Assembly: GCA_032164245.1 (NCBI GenBank)
Contig: JAVMKO010000001.1
Location: forward strand, 82,209,892-82,273,891
Direction: 5' to 3'
Source: Sternotherus odoratus
Taxonomy: Eukaryota; Chordata; Testudines; Kinosternidae
Length of the DNA stretch: 64,000 bases
Part shown: positions 23,101 to 33,058 of the stretch, in pieces
How the letters are laid out: each line of letters opens with the position of its first letter
Numbering within the stretch: the stretch's first letter is position 1
Position numbers and translations under genes: made by a program
Notes under the pieces: generated by a model
What the model was told of the DNA's origin: nothing
Databases searched by the model: none
Seen by the model: only the letters and a program-made list of their open reading frames with translations

Positions 23101-25055
23101 TCTGGAAACCACTCTGCAGCTCCCAGTGGCCGCGGTTCGCTGTTCCCGGCCAATGGGAGCTTTGAGAAGGACCGCAGGTTACCCACCACTGAAATACATT
23201 CTCTGTGTATTGGCCATTCTGAAGTTTGAAAATAAAATCTGGGAATTCTGAGTATTGGGGGAAAAAAAAAAGTGGAAAACAATTCGTTCCATACTTGCAA
23301 AGGTCTTAACCCTCCCAATCTTAAACTAGTGACCTCTGGATTGACAATACGTAGCAGAAATTTCAGCTCAAAATGGCTATTATCAGGTTTCAGTATCAAC
23401 ACCCCAAGGTCATGAATAGGGCAGTTCACACCTCTCAGAGCAACCATTTCAGGCTGCCTGCGGAATCAGGAGGACAACCGTGGATCACTTTGTATTCTGT
23501 TCATATTCTGAAGATTATCTGTGCAACCATGAGGTCTAGAATTTTGGGTTTTTTATAGGAAAGTTTACAGTTCCTGCTCTCCCATCCCTCTCTCCGAGCT
23601 GGGGGAGGATCTCCCGACTCATCCATCCTGAGGCCACAAATCACAGATAATAACTAGGCCTGACTACCTCTCAGAATTAATCAGTACTACTTGTTGAAGG
23701 ACTATATGTTGCCAATGAGTGATGTGAAGCACTCCCTCTGCTTTCCATAGTCAGTCACTGGCCATTTTTACAAAAGGAGAACAGCAAATTCACCCATTCC
23801 AATCCCAGCAGAAGATTTTAAGTCAGCAGGTCCCGCTGATCTACTCTTCCCTCTCCCTCCCAGACAGAAAATGTGAAAAATCGGGACAGTGTGGGGGGCG
23901 ATAGGTGCTTATATAAGAAAAATGCCCAAATATTGGGACTTGTCCCTATAATATCGGGACATCTGGTCACCCTACTCCCAGCACCTCCTGCATGCTGGGG
24001 AACAACTGCTCCCCAGTGTGCATGAGGTGCTGGGAGAGGAGGAGGAGCAGCGAAGGGGTGCATTCAAGGGAGGGGGCAGCAAGATATGGGGAAGAGGAAG
24101 GGCAGGGGTGGAATGGGTTTGGGGGTCTGCAACATATTGTAAAACAAAATGGGGGTCCTTGGGTTGCTAAAGTTTGAGACCCGCTGTTTTAAGTGCATTT
24201 TCTCACCTTCAACCTTTTCTTTGAGGTCTTTCTGACCTGAGCTGCTATTTCCTCCTCTTCCCGCAGCAGATCCTTGTAAGAGCGTTTTTTCTCTCGCTGG
24301 GTTCTACCTGCTGCCAGCCCCACGTCGTCAATGCTGCGGTCACCCTCTAAGCACTCTAGCATTTGTGAGTGTAGTGAGAAAGGGAAGGATTGAGACACCC
24401 AATTAAGGAACAATTGAAGCAAATGTATTTCGCATAAAATGCAACACAATCACAGAGTCCAAAGTTGAAGCAGAATGATGTACCAAAAAAAAAAAAAAAA
24501 AAGAAAAAAGAAAACTGGGGACTAGGAATTAGTGTGCTGTGCTGTCCCAACTTCAGGGGAAAGGCTCAGTTCTGTACAGTACCCTACAAGAGATCAAGGT
24601 TCAATTCCTAGTCTTGGTTTCTTTCTCCCCAGAAACAGAAGGAGCTGGGGATGCTGCTGAGACTGAAACCAGGGTCTCTAGAGATTACTCTGTTGCTGTG
24701 AAGGAGATTTAAATTTTATCCTCAATCCTGTTATATGGAGTTGACAGGGACAATAAATGCTGCAAGGGCAGAATTCAGTAATGAAGATGTTAGCGTCAGA
24801 AATGCCACCTGTGAAACCCATTTTCTCGTCCCAGTATCTCACTTCCTGATGCCACGAGAGACTTGGAATGCTGCAGAAACCCAACCTGATGCCCTAGGGC
24901 TTTGCACTGTGTACTGCCATGCAGGAGACCGGCTTCCTTTCCCACTCTCTCAATTCCATGGGCTTGCAGGGGCTGTAGAGGGTACCCTTTTTGAACACCC
25001 TCTCAGATTATGAAGCAGTCATACCTTCTCTTTTCTTGGAGTCATCATAAGCCAT
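11057..25055 (-). CDS. HMGXB4: HMGXB4, HMG-box protein, complete 10-exon coding region
   Basis: Nuclear HMG-box protein. From family knowledge it is linked to negative regulation of Wnt/beta-catenin signalling, chromatin remodelling and smooth-muscle gene control. The exons are 25055-25025, 24355-24207, 23021-22943, 21348-20351, 18551-18470, 17941-17877, 17592-17487, 16934-16765, 13782-13660 and 11101-11057. Every junction is AG/GT and the phases agree, giving 1,848 nt and 615 residues (I recall the human protein as 601). The start [10 protein letters not shown] and the end [12 protein letters not shown] match the human protein as I remember it. Layout: conserved [15 protein letters not shown] block near 30-45, lysine-rich tract 322-349, proline-rich stretch about 365-390, charged lysine/glutamate stretch 397-419, HMG box about 422-490 and a conserved C-terminal domain about 520-615. 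No frameshift or internal stop is visible. The identification is from recognition, not a database search. Confidence 0.96.
11750..12180. mobile_element. Diverged AT-rich miniature element
   Basis: Starts CTAGAGCTGTGCGAATAAT and is full of AAATTGAAA/TTTCAAT repeats in both directions. I could not define both ends. It lies in the intron between HMGXB4 exons 10 and 11. Confidence 0.35.
13660..13782 (-). CDS. HMGXB4: HMGXB4 exon 10
   Basis: 123 nt, residues 561-601, exactly 41 codons. It encodes [20 protein letters not shown] and then [19 protein letters not shown]. The acceptor is TTTCTAG and the donor is GTGAGT. It was found by reading the minus strand, because a reading frame this short is easily missed. 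Confidence 0.95.
13952..16186. mobile_element. 2.2-kb TIR element, TA target site, G-rich core
   Basis: The ends CCGTATTTTCCGGCGTATAA and its inverted copy at 16,186 are flanked by TA on both sides. Inside each end the motif GGCGTATAAGACGAC recurs. The core (about 14,780-15,450) is a G-rich imperfect tandem array on the plus strand, followed by a CpG-rich block (15,470-16,090). No transposase is seen, so it is non-autonomous. It lies in the intron between HMGXB4 exons 9 and 10. Open frames inside are low-complexity artefacts. Confidence 0.85.
14780..15450 (+). repeat. G-rich tandem array with strong G-quadruplex potential
   Basis: Many units of the form CACAGAGG(G)TTGGG with GGGG runs, including poly-G tracts at about 15,198-15,211 and 15,335-15,350. 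The G-rich strand is the template strand for HMGXB4. Confidence 0.8.
16765..16934 (-). CDS. HMGXB4: HMGXB4 exon 9
   Basis: 170 nt, residues 504-560. It has a serine/lysine/proline linker ([10 protein letters not shown]) followed by the very conserved [20 protein letters not shown]. The acceptor is TTTAAG and the donor is GTGAGT. Confidence 0.96.
17487..17592 (-). CDS. HMGXB4: HMGXB4 exon 8 (end of HMG box)
   Basis: 106 nt, residues 469-503 plus one base, beginning [20 protein letters not shown], the third HMG-box helix and basic tail. The acceptor is TGTGCAG and the donor is GTAATA. Confidence 0.96.
17877..17941 (-). CDS. HMGXB4: HMGXB4 exon 7 (HMG box)
   Basis: 65 nt, residues 447-468, encoding [20 protein letters not shown], the second helix region of the HMG box. 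The acceptor is TCCTAG and the donor is GTAGGT. Confidence 0.96.
18470..18551 (-). CDS. HMGXB4: HMGXB4 exon 6 (start of HMG box)
   Basis: 82 nt, residues 420-446 plus one base. It opens the HMG box with [17 protein letters not shown]. The acceptor is GATTAG and the donor is GTATGA. The box is completed by exons 7 and 8. Confidence 0.96.
19382..19775. mobile_element. Tigger/pogo-like miniature element
   Basis: The terminal inverted repeats read CAGTAAACCCTCGATTTAAC and, from the right end, CAGTAAAACCTCCATTTAAC, flanked by TA. The core is a GC-rich imperfect repeat of GGGCTGGCTGCCGGCTCCCG. It lies in the intron between HMGXB4 exons 5 and 6. Confidence 0.75.
20351..21348 (-). CDS. HMGXB4: HMGXB4 exon 5 (large central exon)
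   Basis: 998 nt, residues 87-419. The acceptor is a pyrimidine tract plus CAG ending at 21349, and the donor is GTAAAG. It carries a short lysine run at 96-100, the conserved [11 protein letters not shown] motif from Met112, the [20 protein letters not shown] block, an acidic [17 protein letters not shown] segment, a strongly basic [12 protein letters not shown] tract (322-349) that probably serves nuclear localisation, a proline-rich stretch and a charged lysine/glutamate end. Met112 could serve as an internal start in shorter isoforms. Confidence 0.97.
21690..21860 (+). repeat. Ancient interspersed repeat (L3/CR1-tailed type)
   Basis: Contains a TAGCACCAAGGAGACCC-like segment, then AGGACCCCATGTGCTAGACA and CAGCTTACAATCTAAG, the same family as 33,175-33,290 and, in reverse, 35,495-35,645. 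Confidence 0.45.
22943..23021 (-). CDS. HMGXB4: HMGXB4 exon 4
   Basis: 79 nt, residues 61-86 plus one base. The acceptor is TTCCAG and the donor is GTGAGG. It encodes [20 protein letters not shown], which corresponds to the conserved [14 protein letters not shown] segment of the vertebrate protein. Confidence 0.94.
23864..23974 (-). mobile_element. Short hAT element (family B), one end lost
   Basis: The minus strand begins TAGGGTGACCAGATGTCCC. Direct repeats CTCCCAG flank it (23,857-23,863 and 23,975-23,981). The TIR on the left side (as written) is missing its last ten or so bases. Confidence 0.65.
24207..24355 (-). CDS. HMGXB4: HMGXB4 exon 3
   Basis: 149 nt, residues 11-60. The acceptor is TGCTAG and the donor is GTGAGA. 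It encodes the conserved stretch [19 protein letters not shown] and the following EEEEIAAQV. It ends in phase 0 after TTG AAG. Confidence 0.95.
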
Positions 25056-25062
25056 GGCGGTC
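25025..25062 (-). CDS. HMGXB4: HMGXB4 exon 2 (first coding exon)
   Basis: The acceptor CTGCAG ends at 25063, followed by 7 nt of 5'UTR and then the ATG at 25055-25053. The ATG context is ACCGCCATGG, a strong Kozak match. The exon codes for residues 1-10 ([10 protein letters not shown]) plus one base, then a GTATGA donor. At 38 nt it is a very short exon, but the phase and protein match support it. Confidence 0.9.
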
Positions 25063-26474
25063 CTGCAGGAGCCTGAGAATGTGTTGCCACGTCTGGGCTC
25101 CTTCCCCCGTTCCCGTCTACAGGACAAGGTCTAAGAAACAGAGAATGAGAATAACCCTCCCATAAAGTGGAATCATAATGGAGAAAAGGGAACTTCCCAT
25201 TGGGAACTGAATGGAGACTCACAGGAAGAAAGTGGCACATGGAAAGCAAGGAAGTGTGCCTCCTTGTCTGCTTATGCTCACATGTAAGGGATGGGAGGAT
25301 TGGTAGAAAAAGATCAAACTTCAGGGTAGTTTGCTTTAGCTGATTCACATGTTAAAAGTTTGGAGGGGTTGCTTGATTTTACAGGGGGATAACGATGATT
25401 CCCTCTTCCTCATGAAACCTCCAACTGGTAACATCATGTCATTTATTTCAACAAAATGTAAAACAAGTGATCACATGGCTTGTTTTAGCTTCCATGTTGA
25501 CACAAACAATTAAAAGCAGAGTTGGTGTTATGACCCCTTTTTGTCAGCTCTGTGGCAAAGAGTGGAGTCTTGAAAGAGACAAATGCTAAATTCCTGAATC
25601 TTTGATGAAGAATTTGGGGTGGAGAGAGAGGAGACTCCAGCTGGATACCAGTTCTATGCAATGTCCAATGACCTTAGATCTACTACATTAATTGGAGATT
25701 TTTGGGAAGAGGTATGCATCTTTTCTGAAATGCTTGCATTCGCCCACCCTGCTACTTTAACAATTCTGAGGGCCAATTTTGGAGATGGGAGAGGAAGTAG
25801 AGGGGAAAAAAGCGCTCCCTTTTCCTAGGGATTCTGCAGCACTCCCAGCCTCTGGTAGCTCAGGAAGTTCCATGTCTCTCCTGATTGAATCATTCTAGTT
25901 TAGGGATCCTGGTGTGGGTAAGAGGCTGCACCTCTTGTCATTGTGGAATAGCTGGATTCAGATTATTTTACAGAAAACAACTTGTGTTCTTCAGTCAGAG
26001 ACCAGCTTCTTGGCAGAAGTGCAACTTTTAAAACCAAGTTATCCTTCCAGGGATTATCCAGTTCTCACCTGGCTGAAGTTACTTTTCGTTCATCTGTGAA
26101 TAAGAGACCAAGCAGCGGGTTTTCTGACTGGCTGAGACACAAACATGACTCCATACTGCCATTAAGACCTTAAAGTCTTTGGGGGGTAGGGAACTTGTCT
26201 TGAGTGTTTTGTAAAGCTCTCCATATACCTACAGACTTTAGAAAAAATTGGTTGACACTATAATATAAATATGTATTCATGCTTTACTGGTTTCTAAACA
26301 AAAAACAAACTTACTGCCACTATCATCCCAACTAAGTAGGAAACATTGTTACAATTCACATGGGGTAAAGATTAATCTGCATTCATTTTAATATTTTAGC
26401 AAAATCACCCACCACAGAAATTTAGAAAACCCTCAATATTACAAAAATGTGTACAATGCCATTGGCAGACATGG

Positions 26475-29465
26475 CATAAGAACTTAAGAACTGCCATATT
26501 GTGTCAAACCAAAGGTCCATCTAGCCCAGTATCCTGTCTTCCAAAAGTGGTCAATGCCAGGTGCTCCAGAGGGAATGAACGGAACAGACAATCATCAAGT
26601 GATCCTTTCCCTGTCGCCCATTCCCAGATCTGGAAAACAGAGGCTAGTGATACCATCCCTGCCCATCCTGGCTGATAGCCATTGATGGACCTATCCTCCA
26701 TGAACTTATCTAGTTCTTTCTTGAACCCTGTTGTGGTCTTGGTCTTCACAACATCCTCTGGCAGAGTTCCACGGGTTGACTGTGCATTGTGTGAAGAAAT
26801 ACTTCCTTTTTGTTTTAAACCTGCGGCCTATTAATTTCATTTGGTGACCCCCTATTTCTTGTGTTATGAGGAGTAAATAACACATCCTTAATTACTTTCT
26901 TCACAACAGTCATGATTTTATAGACCTCAATCACATCCCCACTTACTCATTTCTTTTCCAATCTGAATAGTTTTATTAATCTCTCCTCATACAGAAACCT
27001 GTCCATACCCCTAATCATTTTTGTTGCCCTTTTCTGTACCTTTTCCAATTCCAATATATCTTTTTTTGAGATGGGAGTGACCAGATCTGCATGCAATATT
27101 CAAGATGTGGGCATAACATGCATATATATAGAGGCAACAAGATATTTTCTGCCTTATTATCTATCCCTTTCTTAATGATACCCAACAATCTGTTCACTTT
27201 TTTGACTGCTGCTGCACACTGAATGGATGTTTTCAGAGAACTATCCATGACAACTCAAAGATCTCTTTCTTGAGTGGTAACAGCTGATTCAGAACCCATT
27301 ATTTTATATGTATAGTTTGGAACACATAATCCCATATGCATTACTTTGCATTTATCAACATTGAATTTCATCTGCCATTTTGTTGTCCACTCACCTAGTT
27401 TTAAGAAATCCTTTTGTAGTTCTTTGCAGTCTGCCTGCAACTTATTTTTTTATTATTATTATTATTTTTTATTAAATGGAGATATACCAATCTCCTAGAA
27501 CTGGAAAGACCTTGAAGGTCATCGAGTCCAGTCCCCTGCCTACACTAGCAGGATCGAGTACTGTCCCCTGACAGATTTTTTTTTTTTTTTTGCCCCAGAT
27601 CCCTAAATGGCCCCCTCAAGGATTGAACTCACAACCCTGGGTTTAGCAGGCCAATGCTCAAACCACTGAGCTATCCCTCCCCCCAGTTTTGTATCATATG
27701 CAAATATTGCCACCTCACTGTTTACTTCTCTTTCCAGATCATTTATGAATATGTTGAACAGTACTTGTCTCAGAACAGACCCCTAGGGGACACCACTATT
27801 TATCTCTTTCCATTCTGAAAACTGACCATTTATTCCTACCCTTTTTTTCCTATATTTTAACCAGTTACCAATCCATGAGAGGACCTTTCCTCTTATCCCA
27901 TGACAGCTTACTTTGCTTAAGAGCCATTGGTGAGGGACCTTGTCAAAGGCTTTCTGAAAATCTAAGTACCCTATATCCACTGGATTCCCCTTGTCCACAT
28001 GCTTGTAGACCCCCCTCAAAGAATTCTAGTAGATTGGTGAGGCATGATTTCCCTTTACAAAAAACATGTTGACTCTTCCCCAACAAATTATGCTCATCTA
28101 TGTGTCTGACAATTTTGTTCTTTACTATAGTTTCAACCAGTTTGCCTAGTACTGTCGTCAGGCCTACCGGCCTGTAATTGCTGGGATCACCTCTCGAGCC
28201 CTTTTTAAAAACTGGTTCACATTAGCTATCCTCCAGTCCTTTGGTACAAAAGCGGATTTAAATGATAGGTTACAGATTACAGTTATTAGTTCTGCAATTT
28301 CCCAATTGAGGTCCATTAGAACCCTTAAGTGAATGCCATCTGGTCCAGGTGAATTATTACTGTTTAGTTTATCAATTTGTTCCAAAACCTCCTCTGATGA
28401 CACCTCTCTCGGGGACAATTCTCGGATTTGTCACCCAAAAAAAAAGGCTCAGGTTTGGGAAACTCCCTCACATCCTCAGCTGTGAAGACTGAGGCAAAGA
28501 ACTAATTTTGCTTCTCCGCAATGGCCTTACAGTCCCCGAGTGCTCCTTTAGCACCTCGATCGCCCAGCAGCCCCACTGGTTGTTTAGCAGACTTCCTGCT
28601 TCTAATGTACTTAAAAAAAAAAAAATTGCTGTTATTTTTTGTCTTTGGCTAGCTGTTCTTCAAATTCTTTTTTGGCTTTCTTAATTATATTTTTACACTT
28701 TATTTGCCAGAGTTTATGCTCCTTTCTATTTTCCTCACTAGGATTTAACTTCTACTTTTTAAAGGATGCCTTTTTGTCTCTCACTGCTTCTTTTACTTTC
28801 TTTGTTGTTTAGCCATTGTGGCAGTGTTTTGGTTCTCTTACTATGTTTTTTAATGTGGGGTATACATTTAAGTTGAGCCTCTGTTATGGTGTCTTTAAAA
28901 AGTTTCTATGAGCTTGCAGGGATTTCACTTTTTGCACTGTACCTTTTAATTTGTTTCACTCAAATCTTCATTTTTGTGTAGTCCCCCTTTCTGAAATTAA
29001 ATACTAGTGTTGGGCTGCTGTGTTTTCCCCACCACAGGGATGTTAAATTTAATTATATCATGGTCACCATTACCAAGTAGTCCAGCTATATACACCTCTT
29101 GGACCAGATCCTGTGCTCCGCTTAGGACTAAATCAAGAATTGCCTCTCCTATTGTGGGTTCCAAGACTAGCTGCTCCAAGAAGCAGTCATTTAAGGAGTC
29201 AAGAAACTTTATCTCTGCATCCCGTCATGAGATGACATGTCAATATGGTGATGGTTGAAATCCCCCATTATTACTGAATTTTTTATTTTAATAGACTCTC
29301 TAATCTCCCTGAGCACTTCAGTCACTATCACCCCATCCTGGTCAGGTGGTGCGTAATATATCCCTATTGCTATATTCTTGGCATTCCACACAAATAATTT
29401 ATTAAACACCACAGCACAGCCCTTTACAGAAAAATAAAAATAAGACGGATCCCTGCCCAGCAATT
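26475..29465 (-). mobile_element. CR1-type LINE, degraded, about 3 kb
   Basis: The minus strand encodes, in order and across several frameshifts, endonuclease fragments (NSVIMGDFNHHH near 29,250; GNGDHDIIKF near 29,060), the reverse-transcriptase start (SPGPDGIHLRVL near 28,340), the RT core (DIGYLDFQKAFDKVPH near 27,960), a KFNVDKCKVMHMG block (27,340) and the C-terminal HLEYCMQIW block (27,090). It ends in TTCTTAAGTTCTTATG at about 26,480, typical of a CR1 3' end. It is interrupted by a SINE at 27,445-27,690. It is not functional. It lies in HMGXB4 intron 1. Confidence 0.88.
27445..27690 (-). mobile_element. tRNA-derived SINE (cryptodiran turtle type) inserted in CR1
   Basis: The minus strand starts GGGGGGAGGGATAGCTCAGT with an RNA polymerase III A box (TAGCTCAGTGG) and a B box (GAGTTCAATCC), then an internal T/A-rich gap and a tail TCCAGTTCTAGGAGATTGG. 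It is in the same orientation as the CR1 it interrupts. Its presence supports a turtle source. Confidence 0.85.
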
Positions 29466-30314
29466 AGCTTACAATGTTAAGGGACACATCTTGCAAACAC
29501 TACAAGGCTCCATGTTCATTTCTGTGATCTGTCGCACTGACATCAACAGCACCACTCACGATAGTAGGCACTAACTTGATCATAAATGTTTACAGGATCG
29601 GCACCTAATATAGACACAGCTCATCAAGAGACAACAAAGATGGTGGGGTGTGATGGGAAAGATGAGAGTAACACCAAGAGGAAATGAATTTGTGAATGGT
29701 TATGCATATACCTTATTAGTCCCATTAAAAAAATTAGGGAAAGAAAGAGACAAGAGTAGAGGTTAGAAGACAAGATCCCTGCCCAGAAGGGCTCACAAAC
29801 TAAGCCCCTGATTCTGTGAAGCATGTGCTTAACTTTATGTACAAGCAGTCCTATGGACTTCAATGGGACCTACACACATAGTGCTGAAGCTGTGTGTTAG
29901 CAGCACGAGGGCCCTGAAGGGTCCCTATTCTTCAAACCTTTCCAATGTGAAGAGTCCATCTGAAGGCCACCTGTGTGACTCAGGACTTCTTATGCACCTA
30001 ATGGCTGCAGCATCAGGCCCTCACTCAGACAACACAACGAATTCACAGCAGCCCATGAGGCTGGAGGGCAAAAGTGTAAGGAACAATGAGGCCAACAGAA
30101 GACTCTGGGGCAGCACCCTGCCCCAGGCAGAGCCCGGTGCCTTCTCCCCTTCCTGGGCAGCTGGGTGTGCTGTGCCCCTATGGCTGGCACAGCAGCGATG
30201 GGTGCTCCGGGGGGGGAGGGGGCATCGCCTTGCAGCATTATTGCCATTAGCACCGTTTCAGTGGGCGGGCAGAGCCCCAGCACCGTCACTGCAGCCATCC
30301 TCCCACGCGACAGC

Positions 30315-30333
30315 CCAGCAGCGCCCCCTGCAG
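30315..30333 (-). promoter_or_regulatory. CTCF-like site
   Basis: The minus strand reads CTGCAGGGGGCGCTGCTGG, which fits the CTCF core (AGGGGGCGC with the usual flanks). A weaker GCGCCCCCTGC copy lies about 50 bp away. Confidence 0.45.
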
Positions 30334-30427
30334 CTCGGTGGGACACACAGACACCCACCGCGCGCGCGCGCCCCCTGCCGGCGAACCTCGCACTTGCCCC
30401 CAGCGCTGTCCGAGCGTGGCGCCCACC

Positions 30428-30437
30428 GCGCATGCGC
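30428..30437. promoter_or_regulatory. NRF1 palindrome GCGCATGCGC
   Basis: Perfect NRF1 consensus palindrome, about 300 bp inside intron 1 relative to the predicted donor, still within the CpG island. Confidence 0.6.
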
Positions 30438-30731
30438 GCTGCCCTCCCCTCTGGGGCTTCACGTGCCCCCCCCCTCGCTTTCCCGCCTCCTCCATTTGAA
30501 CCAGCCCGGCCGCTTCACCGCCCCTTGCCCGCGTCTCCTCTCACCCCGGCGGGCTCCAGCCTCGCTCCAGCCCGCGGCTCTGCCCCTAGAGCAGGCCCCG
30601 GGGTCCCCCGCGGCGGCCCAGACCGGAGGCGGGAGCAGCCTGCCGCGCGCGGCGGCCCCGCTCAGGGGAGAGGGGGGCTCCGCGCAGGCTTCACTCTGGT
30701 CCGCCGCTTCCCGCCTCGCCTCCGCCGCTAC

Positions 30732-30760
30732 CTGCGGCCGCCATCTTCGAATGGGAGAAG
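30732..30760 (-). other. HMGXB4: HMGXB4 non-coding exon 1, 3' part
   Basis: Inside the CpG island the minus strand has GCCGCAG followed by GTAGCG, a good splice donor (exon end 30,732), joined by inference to the acceptor at 25,063. The 5' limit (transcription start) cannot be read from sequence. The exon carries a TISU/YY1-type element at 30,737-30,748. Confidence 0.55.
30737..30748 (-). promoter_or_regulatory. TISU / YY1-type element
   Basis: The minus strand reads GAAGATGGCGGC, a full match to the TISU consensus SAASATGGCGGC (translation initiator of short 5'UTRs), which overlaps a YY1 site. Its ATG lies in HMGXB4 exon 1, out of frame with the main start. Confidence 0.7.
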
Positions 30761-31134
30761 AGACACGGCCCGCCCGGCGCCAGGGAGAGCCAGCCGAGCG
30801 CCGAGCGCCTCCAACGCAGGAGGCAGGCGGGGCGCGCGGCCTGTGGCGGAACGCCGAGCCGATCGATCGCCAGGCGTTGGCTCCGCGGCTAGAGTCCTCG
30901 GGGCCAGTCACAACAGAGGGGGGCGGGGCGCAGCTGGGGCCTCGCCTTGTGTGCAGCGCCCCCCCCCCCCCCCCCGGGCTGGTGTTTCACCTGCTGTCCT
31001 TGCGCCCCCCACCAGCTCCTGGTTCATTAACTACCTCAGGGGCTCTCACCCGTTTTCTTTCTCACCCCCCCCCCCGCTATAAAATCGTCAGGGCCCAGCT
31101 GTGCCACAACATCTGTTTTTCTGTGTATAAAAGG

Positions 31135-31297
31135 CAGGGCCAGCATTGGGCGATTGCCTGGGGCCCCACACCACGGTGGGCCCTGTGGAGCGAAGTTGCT
31201 TCAGACCTGGGTGGCAGGGCTTTGAACCCCAGGCATCAGCTTTCTGCAGGGCTTTGACTTTCTGCCCTGGGCCACAGCAAGTCTAATGTTGGCCCTG
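31135..31297. mobile_element. hAT-like miniature element
   Basis: Inverted ends CAGGGCCAGCATTGG and CTAATGTTGGCCCTG, 163 bp, no clear TSD. Confidence 0.5.
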
Positions 31298-31389
31298 CTT
31301 GGTGGACCCCTGAAACCTGCTCAGGGCCTGCCAGTGGGCCCTGAACTCCTGGTTAAGAACCACTGACATAGTGTACACACATAGTACAT

Positions 31390-31580
31390 AGTGTACATCT
31401 CCTGGTCCATTAGCTAGTGTAGATGTCTCCCTGCTCCACCTCCTAGTGCCCCCTGCCCGCAACAGCTCCTGGTCCATCACCTCATGTACATACGCTGCTT
31501 CCCCCCTCCCCATATCGCCTGGTCCATTCTCTCGTGTACACACCTCTCCCACCCCCAGGTCCTGGTCCATAACCTGGAAT
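31390..31580 (+). repeat. Imperfect tandem repeat, unit about 42-69 bp
   Basis: CCTGGTCCATNA recurs at about 31,400, 31,469, 31,520 and 31,562, each followed by a GTGTA/TGTACA-type segment. A (CA)n run follows at about 31,592-31,612. Confidence 0.6.
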
Positions 31581-32469
31581 GTGTGTGCATCTCACACACA
31601 CACACACACACAACCCCCTCGCTCAACACCCAGTATACATGCACCACCTCAATTCTGTTCACTGTTATACCCCTCTTTTTCTCCAAACTCAAGACTGAAA
31701 GGACATGGCCTCCACCCACCCCTCATCCCTCTTTTGAGGCAGGTGAGTGTCCACAGAGTTGTTCCTGTGTGCAGTGCAGATTAGTTGCTGGTCAGGCAGG
31801 GCTCCTGCTACATTAAGGCTGCCTTAGGATGTCAATCAGAAGCCAGCACTACTTTAAAATGGTTCTAATCACCACAGAGAGGAGGTCCCACACACAGCTC
31901 CTCCAGGATCCCATCAATACTGGTGCATGATTGGCAGAGGCCCTGGAGGTTTTTCGCCTTCCTCTGCAGCAAGAGGCATAGGTCACTTGCTGGAGGATTC
32001 TCTGTACTTTGAAGTCCTTAAACCAAGATTTGAGGACTTCAATAGTTCAGATATAAGTGAGGTATATTGTAGGAATGGGTGGGTAAAATTCTGTGGCCTG
32101 CATTGCAGGAGGTGATCATAATGGTCCCCTCTGACCTTAAAGTCTATGAGTCTATGATGGAGCTGGGACTCATTCCCTCCATAGAAAACTACGAGCACTT
32201 GGCCAAGCTTCACATTCAAAACTTCTGCATGAGAGGGCATGATAAGAGTCACCTCCTACTCAAAACACTTGTCCTAGCAGGAAAAACATACATACCCTTC
32301 CAGGCTCTCTGACCAGAGCCCCATATAAAAAATTCCTCCAATTCTTACCTCTGCTCTCATTTTCTCTAAGCAGTCCCCTGCAACCTTCCTTTATATAGCT
32401 TCCAGCAGGCAGTCACATGAGGGTACTTACTCAGTGGCCCTCTTGATCATGTGCTCTGTCCAGAGACTA

Positions 32470-33058
32470 CCGTATTTTTCGTCCTATAGGACGCTCCGGC
32501 GTATAAGACGCCCCCGAGTTTTTAAATAAAAAAGCCGGGAAAAAAAAACAAACAAACAAAACCCACCACCACACAAAAAGCGCTGCTTTTTTCGCGCCGC
32601 TCTCCCGTCCCCGCCGCGCGGCGGGCTGCTGGGAGCGTGCCGCTCTCCCGTCCCCGCCGCGCGGGCGGGCTGCCGGGAGCGTCCCGGTTCCCCCCTCCCC
32701 ACCGCGGGCGGGCTGCCGGGAGCGTCCCGGTTCCCCCCTCCCCGCCGCGGGCGGGCTGCCGGGAGCGTCCCGGTTCCCCCCTCCCCGCCGCGGGCAGGCT
32801 GCCGGGAGCGTCCCGGTTCCCCCCTCCCCACCGCGGGCGGGCTGCCGGGAGCGTCCCGGTTCCCCCCTCCCCGCCGCGGCGGGCGCTCCCGGCAGCCCGC
32901 CCGCGGCGGGGAGGGGGGAACCGGGACGCTCCCGGCAGCCCGCCTGCGGCGGGGAGGGGGGAACCGGGGCGCACATTCGCCCTATAAGACGCACCAACTT
33001 TCCCCCCCCCCCCCGTTTTGGGGAAGAAAAAGTGCGTCTTATAGGGCGAAAAATACGG
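32470..33058. mobile_element. TIR element with palindromic minisatellite core
   Basis: The ends CCGTATTTTTCGTCCTATAG and, inverted, CGAAAAATACGG are flanked by TA. They resemble the ends of the 13,952-16,186 element. The core has about five copies of a unit of about 54 bp (GGGCTGCCGGGAGCGTCCCGG plus a C-rich spacer) from 32,650, then about two copies inverted (32,880-32,965). Confidence 0.85.

Larger units (their letters stand above)
30290..30960 (-). promoter_or_regulatory. HMGXB4: CpG-island promoter of HMGXB4
   Basis: GC-rich and rich in CpG, unlike the flanks, with no TATA box in the expected place. It contains a TISU/YY1 element (30,737-30,748), an NRF1 palindrome (30,428-30,437), CTCF-like GCGCCCCCTGC sites (30,315-30,333 and about 30,367-30,380) and an alternating CG run near 30,359-30,370. 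The long open frames here are by-products of GC-rich sequence, not genes. Confidence 0.8.

Noticed and set aside
26504..26749. 81-residue frame at the CR1 3' end
   Set aside because: It lies in the 3' untranslated part of the CR1 and does not resemble ORF2.
27583..27690. tRNA gene
   Set aside because: A and B boxes are present, but it continues into a SINE body and tail and sits inside a CR1; it is a SINE head, not a tRNA gene.
29863..31257. 464-residue open frame on the plus strand over the HMGXB4 CpG island, and a 305-residue frame beside it
   Set aside because: Proline/alanine/arginine-rich translation of CpG-island DNA with no domain, antisense to exon 1; stop-poor GC-rich sequence explains it.
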